From NCBI RefSeq assembly GCF_026151205.1, contig NC_087082.1:14541365-14605364 (forward strand): DNA of 64,000 nucleotides, read 5' to 3'. Of the stretch, positions 30,525 to 42,500 are shown one piece after another. This stretch comes from Bolinopsis microptera (Eukaryota; Ctenophora; Tentaculata; Lobata; Bolinopsidae). Made by a program: the position numbers and the translations under genes. Under the pieces are notes generated by a model that saw only the letters and a program-made list of their open reading frames with translations, was not told the origin of the DNA and ran no database searches. Each line of letters starts with the position of its first letter. Within the stretch, counting starts at the first letter, position 1.

Positions 30525-33500
30525 ATGGTTGTAACAAGATCCGGCACCACCTGCACTCCCACTGGATCCAACGATGAATCTGCCAAAAAGAGAAAATCAA
30601 ACCCTGAAATGGTATTGTGAATTTTTTGTTTTCTTAATTTTTAATAAGGATTTCAATTAAATTTTGTAGGCTGCTACAGATAAAGAGTTGCTTGGTCACT
30701 TGTATGTGGTCATTTTGAGATGAGGAATGTATAAAATTGTTTCTGCTTGTGTAAAAGCAGTGAAATCAAGGCACTAGAGCTGTGGCTCATGTGATTATAG
30801 TTTCAACCTTCATTTTTCGAATAACAAACAACTTTAATGCTATTCAAATAGAAATCTCTTATTCTTTCTGATCGGTTCTTGAGGGTTTGCTCAGTATTGG
30901 CTTTAATTCATTGTATCTAGGATGTTCTAAAATATTGTATCTAGAATGTTCTATAATATTGTTGAGCTTTGAACACTTAAGTTGGTTGAAACAAATTTTT
31001 CAAATAAAGTTTGATGACTGCACTGTGCCATTATAGTTATTAAATATGTAATTTTACAGCATCAACAGAATATACATTATTGTATCTGATGTAGAATGTA
31101 GAGGCTATAAAGAGGCTACTAGATAAGTAAATTAATTAACTAAATTTCAGCCTGAGATGGTGGAATCATTTAAAGAATGGGAATCAGACAAACAAACAAA
31201 CTTTGTGAAGGGGTTGTTAGGTGAGATGTGCCACGAGCAGCATTGGCAGATCGACATGGCTCTGCGACCCTATCTGATGCGAGACTTCATCAGCGCCTTA
31301 CCAGAATATGTGTCAGAACAGATACTGTCCTACTTAGACGAAATGTCTTTATGTAGGGCAGAAAGCGTCTCTAAAAGATGGCGTGAAATCATATGTAACG
31401 GTGAGTGATTGATGTTATTTTGCAACTTTTTCAAGAGAATTAAACTTTTCATTGCAATATGAGCCATTGCAAACTTGGGCACTTGTCGAAAGGATTGAAC
31501 CTAAGTTAGAATCGCATTTTAAATATTGGTTGGAGATCTGCCGGTTCGTCATCACAGTTTTTTGTGTAAGAATATTTGTATTGGATTTGTGTTATGACCG
31601 TATTGTGTAAGACCATCACATTTCATTTCAGGACATTTATGGAGAAAATTAATTGTTCGGAATGTCAACACTAAAGCAATTTGGCAGCGTCTTGGGAAAA
31701 GAAGGGAATGGTAGGTGCTATGCTGGATTTATAATTGTGATTATTTCAACACTTCAACTGTATTATTTATAATACTTTTTGATATAATCCCTAGGTATAG
31801 GTACTATTGAGAAAGATAGCGAAGTAGAGTTAACAAACATTTTTTGAATTTTGCATGCGAAATTTTAATTTTCTGTCGGTTTTTAAACTTAAACATTAAC
31901 TGCCGGCTGGTAACGTAACTAAATTTCAGGATAAGTCATTTACATCGAGCATCAGATTTTGGTTCAGAGTACTACAAAGAATTATATCCTAAAATTGTCC
32001 AAGACTTAAAAGTGAGTTTATAAACAATGCTACATACAGCAGAACATTTGTGGGCTTTCTTGTCTCGAAATTAATTTGCACTTTTTGGAATTTTCGACCG
32101 ATAAATAAACGCCCAATATAAGCTAATACGTTAAACTTGCTGGTAATTAAACTTGCAAACTGATCATGATTTGAACTATTTCCCAGATGTCAAATGAAAT
32201 GTGGAAGCTGGGAAAACTGAACTTTAGAAAAATAGACTGTGCCAGTCACGACAGTAAAGGTGTCTATTGCTTGCAATATGACGACGAGAAAATAGTCAGC
32301 GGTCTACGGGACAACACTATCAAGGTAAATCTCTAAAAGCTAACGTGCTCCTTTATAACTACTATCAAGATAACGTGCTCCTTTATAAATACTACCAAGA
32401 TAACGTGCTCCTTTATAACTACTATCAAGATAACTTGCTCCTATATAAATACTATCAAGATAACGTGCTCCTTTATAAATACTACCAAGATAACGTGCTC
32501 CTTTATAAATAGTATCAAGATAACTTGCTCCTTTATAAATACTACCAAAATAACGTGCTCCTTTATAAATACTATCAAGATAACGTGCTCCTTTATAAAT
32601 ATTTATAAATACTATCAAGATAACGTGCTCCTTTAGCTTTATAAATACTACCAAAATAACGTGCTCCTTTATAATTACTATCAAGATTAAGAGCTCCTTT
32701 ATAAAGATTATTTTCTGCAGGTTTGGGATCTGGATAGTCTAAAGAATACTATGACCCTTACTGGACACACTGGTTCTGTGCTTTGTATGCAATATGATGA
32801 AAATATTATTATCACAGGATCTAGTGATGCCAGTATCAGGTTAGAATTGCTTATATTTTATTCGGGTATAATTATTACTATATATAATACAGTTAAAATA
32901 ATATTTAGTTCTTTAAAGTAACAATTAAGAGCCAGTACTTGATTTTCAGTCACCACTGATAACACATATTGCTGTATTGGGGCTGCTATAAGCTGGACAC
33001 ACAGATCTGACAAAATATTCCCAAAAGTAATCACATACCGTACATGCACTCTGGATTAGTAGCTGTATGACACTGTAATTTAAGGTATGCAAGTAATGAG
33101 ATTAGTTTTGTGCCAGCTTTCTTGTTATTAAGAACCTGATACCAGTCCAAAACTCTCAGTATTTATTACTAATAAGTTGAACAATCAGCCTCGCTCAGTT
33201 TTAACTTTACACATCGTGATCACCTCCTCTGCTATTGTAAACTTACGTCATGATACCGAAGTACCGAGGGTCTATTTCCAGTTTTCCTGGGAAGCTGAAA
33301 GGAGAAGGAATGTAGCCGGTTTTAAATCATTTGAAATATGTCATTCTAATCTAGATAGTTAGATGCATTTAAAAAGAAACATTTAAAATTAGAAACATTT
33401 AAAATTAGGAGTATGACACCTGCTGGTTGAAGGGAGATCCGTATCTCCCAACTAGCTGATTCTCATATTATAAGAAACAAATATGTTCAAACAAGATAGT

Positions 33501-36500
33501 ACATTCTACTGAAGCAGTTTCTAATCTAATCACAGTCTCAGAATTTTAGTAAGACAAAGACTGCTGAACTAATTCGATAATAAGCTAGAGACAATTTGTA
33601 AATATTGTTGAACTATTCCCACAGAACTCATGTTTTGTAGCTATATCTCCACCTAAACTATTCCAAAGAAACATTACCTATTCTCATGCTGTTTCAATTA
33701 AATGATAATGTGATGTTTGGCCACATCGCTGACCAACCGTATGTATTTAACATGTTTAACATATTTAACATGTTTAACATATTATTACTGTTGTAATACT
33801 GAGTATAATGATTTCATAATATGGAGAATTTGAAACTACTGTACATCTGAAGGGGGTCAGGGGTATTACGTATCATAAACAATGTGTAGATCATAGTTGT
33901 CATATTTATACCAAAAGCAAAACCACAACATTCAACCTAGAACAAATAACTGAGTGTAACCTAACAAATAACTGAGTGTAACACAACTGTTTACTATACT
34001 GAGTGTAATATTTCAGAATATGGGATGTGAAGACCGGAGAACCAATCCACATGTTAATCCACCACTGTGACGCTGTCCTTCATCTCCGGTTCCAGAATGG
34101 CATCATGGTATCGTGCTCCAAGGTAACTACTCGCATTTAATAGAACATCATGGTATCGTGCTCCAAGGTAACTACTCGCATTTAATAGAACATCATGGTA
34201 TCGTGCTCCAAGGTAACTACTCGCATTTAATAGAACATCATGGTATCGTGTTCCAAGGTAACTACTCGCATTTAATAGAACATCATGGTATCGTGTTCCA
34301 AGGTAACTACTCGCATTTAATAGAACATCATGGTATCGTGCTCCAAGGTAACTACTCGCATTTAATAGAACATCATGGTATCGTGCTCCAAGGTAACTAC
34401 TCGCATTTAATAGAACATCATTGATCATGGTATCGTGCTCCAAGGTAACTACTCGCATTTAATAGAACATCATGGTATCGTGTTCCAAGGTAACTACTCG
34501 CATTTAATAGAACATCATGGTATCGTGTTCCAAGGTAACTACTCGCATTTAATAGAACATCATGGTATCGTGCTCCAAGGTAACTACTCGCATTTAATAG
34601 AACATCATGGTATCGTGCTCCAAGGTAACTACTCGCATTTAATAGAACTCGTCTTATAATTTAATATTATATATGTCTGATCACATCATATGATTATATC
34701 TCGAGAAACGATTCCTTAAATGTAAATGCCTCATATTACTCGCCAGCGTCGTTATGTTAAATAAGTTTATAGTCTGGTAAATACAATATTTCGTGATTGT
34801 GGGAACCGGAATGTGACGATTATCACATATTTGGAGCTCTGAATTTTACCTGACTCCACTCGTTTAATATGTTGAAACCTATTTCCCTGACTTCTATTGG
34901 GCTCTTTAAATCAAGTTAATATAATGGTAGGAGTTGGTTAATGGTAGGAGTTGGTTCCCCCTTCAAGGACATCGTCGAAGGGGAAGACCACACCTCACAT
35001 ACATTGACATCCTTCGGAAGTACACGGGGCTTGACGACAGCAAGGAGATAAACAAACTTATGCTGGATAGACAGATTTGAAAAAAAAACTATCTCTGTTC
35101 GGACGTTAAAGCCGCCCTATTAGTCGAGTGGATTAGGTTAAACTCTTGAGAATCTCTATCCTGAGCACATTTGATGGGCTGAGGAGGTGACGCAAGCATG
35201 TTTTGACACGTGACAGCGACTCTTGTGTTCGATTGGTCGATTCTGCAAGCTGATTGATCCATCGGTGTCACGGTTAAAAACAAATTTCCCCTCTTATTTT
35301 TAAATGACATCAAATAATTTTTCTCCCTTAAATTATTAATTAAGGGGAAGTAATTAAGTAATTATTAATTACTGATTAATTAACCACTTCTCTAGGACCG
35401 TACAATAGCAGTTTGGACGATGAGTGGAAACCCTCAGAACATAGTAATGAAGCACGCGTTAGTTGGGCACAGAGCTGCGGTTAATGTTGTGGACTTTGAT
35501 GAGAAGTACATCGTGTCAGCGTCCGGAGACAGAACTATTAAGGTAATTTAACTAATAAACTATTATAACTTGAAACTATAAATATCATAACTAATGTAAT
35601 GTTATAAGTTAACTAACTGTAAAGGTCGTTGCTTATATAAATTTATAACTTTACCATGAAGGCGGCGCGAGGTCCTAGTAATAGCTAATTTATTATAATA
35701 TATCATATCTTTACTATAAATAATAATAGATTGAAGTTTAATGACACCACTATTAAAATAAAACTTATACTCAGCAGTGTTTAATCTTAACATCCCAAAA
35801 ACGGCACTAATTGCACAATACATAATGCATACCGGGCAAAGACTGGACACTCATGCTTGGAAGTTAATAGCTAATATAATAGATGTGGATACTGGTGGGG
35901 AGGTGAAACACATTTGTTTACTTTAATAGTAAGCACATGTTCAGCGGGTTGAGGAGGTGAAACACATTTGTTTACATTTTTAGGGTAAGCACACGTTCAG
36001 CGGCGCGGGTTGAAGAGATGATACACATTTTGTATTATAGAAGGCTTGTAACACTTGTAACGCTTTCTTGTTACCCCCCTTTGAAGGCCCCGCATTATTT
36101 TCTGAACGAAAGCTCAAAAATAACCGAGAAATCGACCTTCTTATTAACTCATTTTGATGACTGTTTCTGACCTAAATTGCACGAAAAATCGATTTAGTTA
36201 GGTTTCAGAACCTATAAACACTTCCTTATCCCTCAAAATTGATGTTTTATAGTTGATACGAGCAACAAGCAACATATGTTTTGATCCTTCGGTTCTACTC
36301 ATGACCTAGGCAGTTAAGCTGAACCCGACAGATCGAGACAATCCTCACCTTAACTGATCAAACTGGTACTAACACAATTTTCAGATATAAATGTTCTTTG
36401 CGATACGTTTATTGCAGCTTTTGATCAGTATTAAGGTGAGGATTGCCTCGATCTGTCGGGTTCAACTTAACTGCCTAGGTCATGAGTAGAACCGAAGGAT

Positions 36501-39500
36501 CAAAACATATGTTGCTTGTTGCTCGTATCAACTATAAAACATCAACTTTGAGGGATAAGGAAGTGTTTATAGGTTCTGAAACCTAGCTAAATCAATTTTT
36601 CGTGCAATTTTAGGTCAGAAACAGTCATCAAAATGAGTTAATAAGAAGGTCGATTTCTCGGTTATTTTTGAGCTTTCGTTCAGAAAATAATTCGGGGCCT
36701 TCAAAGGGGGGTAACAAGAAAGCGTTACAAGTGTTACAAGCCTTCTATAATACAAAATGTGTATCACCTCTTCAACCCGCCGAACATGTGCTTACCCTAA
36801 AAATGTAAACAAATGTGTTTCACCTCCTCAACCCGCCGAACATGTGCTCACTATTAAAGTAAACAAATGTGTTTCACCTCCCCACCAGTATCCACATCTA
36901 TATCATATCTCATAACTTAACTATAACTTAGTTAATAACTAATATAATATCATCTTACTATATGTAAAGCGAGACGATATATATATATATTATATATATA
37001 TAGTTGCTTTTAGAACAATTTTATCTCAGATAACGATGTTTAATAAAATGATGCAAAGACTTATTTCGAAGATCTAATCAACACCGACTTTTAATGTGTA
37101 GGAGTACAGCAACAAAATATATATATATATTATGTATATATATACAAATTGAAACGACCGGTTGAGTCAGACAAATGTTTCAATCGTGCAAAACCATGAT
37201 ATCTGAATATCATGGTTTAAATAATTTGCCATGGAATAAATAATTTAGGTCCCCCAGCCCAGGTGGTGTCAAAATCCCAATTTTAAATAAATAACATGGT
37301 CTAATGTCTTTTTTTAAAAACTGATAAAAAGTCCATAATCTTGGTATTTCAACACTAAGTCTCGCTTGAAAGACTTAAATGTACATCTTTGTTGGGTATA
37401 TTTTAATGTCGAAGCGTGTAATAAATGTTAGAATTTATTTATTTATTTATTTAAAGTCTTTTGGCACCACTTTAGAGAAACACGGGTTCCTGCTAGTTAA
37501 ATATAATATATATATTATAATGACGGTCTTATAGATAAGACCGTCATTATCTGATCATTTGAAGATTCTTCTGGAACAAAGCATTAAAGTAAGTAAAATT
37601 GATCTGTAGACGATCATTTAAAGATGAACAAGCAATATGTCTGGCAAATACCACGATCGCATGATATATAATAATAATTGAGTTTTGTACCGCAAGACAA
37701 TGAAACATCTGGAAATAGTTTTAAAATAAAACATTCTAATAAATCGTGACATCATTTTATTAATAGCTGTGTTAACCTGATCGGTAATATCATAGTATTG
37801 AACTTATTAATATCACATTATTGAATCATGGCAGTGAAATTCTTAACAATCTGAAAACACTATTCAATTCTCTACATTGATATTCACTTTTGCTATCCAC
37901 TAGTCATTACGTCATTACATTCACTACACATATTCTATCCAAGGTAATACATATCCAAGAAACGCTTTACAAGGCAAAAGAATTATCTTAACCATAAACT
38001 TAAACAATGTTTTAAATGTGTCAGGTATGGGGGACAGAGGCTTGTGAGTTTATCCGTACTCTACAAGGGCACACACGCGGTATAGCTTGTCTACAGTACC
38101 ACGGTACCCTCGTTGTATCGGGCTCCTCAGACTGTACTATCAAGTAAGTTATAATGTATTTATCAAGTAAGTTATAATGTATTCACTACTTTTATAAAGT
38201 TAATTTTACTTCCAAATGTTACTACTTGTACACTACTTGAATTGAGATAAATTAGAGTCAGTTGCAGGTCTAGTTTACCCATATATATATATAGTAAGTT
38301 GGAAGTGGTAGTGACTAGTAGCTCTAGTGTATAATTGAGACACGTCTGGGAACAGTATTGGGTTAATTAATAAATACAGGGTAACAATCAGAGGTCGCAC
38401 CTTATATGGGCATCACGTGACGTCGGTGATATGCGTCAAAGGAGCTCATATTTAATGACCCTGGTATAGATATGAGAGCTGGTGATCCATGAAGTTGCTC
38501 CGGTTTCTGACACAATTCTAATCTCCCCATCTGGTTGCTGTAATTTGGCGCTCTCCTTGACAAGTCGTGAAAATTTTTTGGAGACCTGATTTTAATGTAC
38601 TACTCTTCCAGTACCAGTACCAGTATTATACCAGTACCAGTACTATACCAGTACCAGTACTATACCAGTACCAGTACTATACCAGTACCAGTACCAGTAC
38701 TATACTAGTACCAGTACCACTATGAGATATAGAGCTTTGTTTTCAACCCGTTAACTCTGACAGGCAGCAAAATAGTTCACTGTTAACATTGGAGAAAGTT
38801 TTAAAGTCAGTCCTGCCATGTACGTTGACTGTAGAGCCCCTGTAGTTGAACTGAGCATTTCAATTTAGCAATTCTGCAATTCAAAAATAGTCAACACAAT
38901 TCTTCATAATATCAGTATAATTGACAGTAATTAATAAATAATTATAATTAACAGCACCATGATATCAAGGAAATTAACAAGCCGTATATTGTGTGATAAT
39001 GCACTGTTGCTAACAGCAAGGATACATTATAGTTCTACACAGTACATGGTAGTTCTAGAGAGAAGCTTTAGAAGCGGCGTCAATCTTTTAAACCTTGTTA
39101 ACTGTAACGCAGGGGCCGGGGTGTAACTGTTAGCTAACTGTAACACACGGGCCGGGGGTGTCACCACTTTTCGCCATAAGAAAATGTCGATAATTTCTGT
39201 CATGAATTTTTCGCTAGTACCATTCATTTCGAAACATTATATAATAATGCTGATCTGTCAGCAATTTTTTCATCGTGTACAAAAGGCAATGATGCTGTAA
39301 TAAATGAGATGGTTATAATACCGAAATACGCCCCTCCTCCTGCCTCCACCCACCCCAGCACTAGGAATACTCCACCCACCCCAGCACTAGGAATACTCCA
39401 CCCACCCCAGCACTAGGAATACTCCACCCACCCCAGCACTAGGAATACTCCACCCTAGCACTAGGAATACTCCACCCACCCCAGCACTAGGAATACTCCA

Positions 39501-42500
39501 CCCACCCCAGCACTAGGAATACTCTACCCACCCCAGCACTAGGAATACTCCACCCACCCCAGCACTAGGAATACTCCACCCACCCCAGCACTAGGAATAC
39601 TCCACCCACCCCAGCACTAGGAATACTCTACCCACCCTAGCACTAGGAATACTCCACCCACCCCAGCACTAGGAATACTCCACCCACCCCAGCACTAGGA
39701 ATACTCCACCCACCCCAGCACTAGGAATACTCCACCCACCCCAGCACTAGGAATACTGCACCCACCCCAGCACTAGGAATACTCCACCCACCCCAGCACT
39801 AGGAATACTCCTCCCACTCCAGTTACACCCTGCTCTTTAAACATAGTAACTTTAAACATGGTACTGTATAGCTCCGCTACATTCCAACTACCTTTACATT
39901 CCTGCTACATCAGGCACATTTTTAAAGGTCTTGTACAGTTATTATAGTGGGATAGTGAATCTTGAGTGTGTACTAAACCTTGCAGTTCCAATTAATTGTT
40001 TAACCAATTCTTTAGTATGGCACTGAAATTTACAGAACCGATGCAATGAGCTATGCTATGTAGTTGTATATTACGTACACATGTACAATGTACAAATGTT
40101 GCACACTCATTATCAAATAATCTAATTAACTAATTAATTAGCTTAAATGTACCTTCCCTCAGACTGTGGGATATTGAAGCAGGAGCCATACTCCGGACGC
40201 TTGAAGGACATGAGGAACTTGTTCGTTGTATTAGGTTCGACTCTCACCGCATTGTCAGTGGCGCCTATGACGGGTAATTATACATTAATTGATTTGCTAA
40301 TTGATTAATTAACTCGTTCAACCGATTAATTATAAAGTGTTTATATTCTGTAAGGTCCTGTGGCTGATGTAGTGATGTGTTCAGTACAGTGTATAAATGT
40401 AATGATTGTATAATTTGCCCAAATGCGATAACGGCCGTTACGTCACCTGGCTGTAAATTTCCCGTATGTTTATATTTTTGTCCGCCGCGGCTGATACTTT
40501 TAACATAGCTACTGCAGTGATAAAAGATACCTTCTAAGCTATTATATATAAGATCATCTTGTGCGTGACTAAGGTAAGCATGTATTAGTTTGTACATTAT
40601 TGGTAGAACCATGAATTTCAAAGTTTTACTGATAAAGCAATTATTTGTGGGTTAGATGATGTTCCTTATTTGGTGCGATATTTAACTCGGTCACGTTCAA
40701 CGAGAACATCTAATTCATCAGAATTATAGGTGGGCTGAGTTTTATCTGATTGACTAACCAACGTGCACACATATCATGACACATGGTCTGTCTTAGTCTA
40801 AACCCGAAACACAGGGAGACAGGTTACGAGTGAGATGTCTTCATGAATTATATTATATATACCGGGATTTAGAGTAAGAGTTTGTAAGTCACGTGACAAG
40901 CAAGTAGTCACATGACCACTGTTTAGAAGTCACGTGTTAACGGCTTTCCCTGTTTCCATGACAACGAATTTCCATTTGAACGGATAATCGTACCGGCACG
41001 GTACGATTATCCGTTCAAATGAAAAGTATTTTATAAGCGATCAAGTGAAATAGTACATGGTTTACTTTATAAAGAAGTGAGCGGTTCATGAATGTGTTTG
41101 TTGATAAGAAATTTCTCGCTAAATTTCTTTCTTTTTTTAAACAGTGTGAAGTTCTTTAGGCGATAGCAGAACATATAACTTAGCATATCCGAAAATAATA
41201 TTTGACCTATGAAACAAAATTTGACCTCGCAGACTCACCAGGAGAAGTTAGGTTATTATAATTGTTTTAGTTTTTCTGGATATCCGAAAAAGATAAACAT
41301 TTCAAACTCTATTTTTAGACTGAACTGAAGAATAAACGACTAACTATCGAATAATCAAATTATTGAATTGTAAATTAACTTCTGAAGTTTTGATCGGTCT
41401 TATAAGTTAAACTTTCACGTAAAAAACACACCAACAATTATGACACCCTACTGTAAAAATTCCAACTGAGTATTAATAGCCATGATCTTAGTAGTATCTA
41501 TCAAATATGATATTATTACCCATTATATTATTAATTGTGTTTCGTGGTAAATAATTTTCACTAAATTAATTACGAAATTTCATCACATGATGTGGTGTTA
41601 GAGAAACAGAGTTTCTGTGGTTTTGTGTTTGTTAATGATGGTTATTACTAATTAGGTTGTTATGTGTTACATTTGTATATTTGTTTGCGTCAATGTACAA
41701 ATGTTGTGTATAAATAATTAATTAATTATGTACGGATAATAAAAGGAATGTAGACACTAAAAGCTGACCCCGCAGGAAGATAAAAGTATGGGATTTGAAA
41801 GCTGCTTTGGATCCACGCACACCAGTAAAAGACATTTGCATCAGAACTATATCGGTAAGTAAAGACCACGTGACTCTCTATACATTTACCTTTCTTTGTC
41901 CTGTATCGACATGATCTAACGCACAAATCAGTATTTCATTACAATCTACTGTATAGTGTATATTATAGGAAACGCGCTCGCCTTACATTCAAATCATATC
42001 CGTTCCTCGAAATGGGCTTAATAAGTAACACATTTATCCAATAACAGCCTATTTTGTAATGTAAGCTTTATGTTATTATGTAGCTACAAATTGATCCGGC
42101 CCCAACAAGCCTACAAATTAGTAATTATATCTTGTTATGTTTACTTATCTTGATTTAGTTGATGTTATGTTAATATTAGCCCTTATATGAAGCTGTGTAT
42201 TGCTAGATGTTGTTTGAAGGACTACAGATGTAAAGGGCAATATTTATTGAGCACTGAACTGTTGTGTATTGTCGGTAGCTATAAATACAACTTAACCCTG
42301 CCTGGGATGGTCTTACGCCGCGCATTTCGTGCTGACAACGGTGTAATGTGCATAAAGCGCACCATATCGCTGTAAAAATCACAATAATGTTACTTTTGTC
42401 TGTGTTGGTCGCGCGCAGCGCGTTATTATCCTTTTGCCCTTTAATCCTTCCGGTCACAGTGAAATCACTGTTTTGTCGTCAATACGTCACTTTATTCATC

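Noticed and set aside
34054-34659. Frames on both strands across the 45-bp array ([22 protein letters not shown])
   Set aside because: Not in the reading frame of beta-TrCP exon 7; a consequence of a unit divisible by three.
40265-40621. 118-codon minus-strand frame in beta-TrCP intron 10
   Set aside because: No recognisable domain, no signal or splice context; could be chance in AT-rich DNA, so not annotated.
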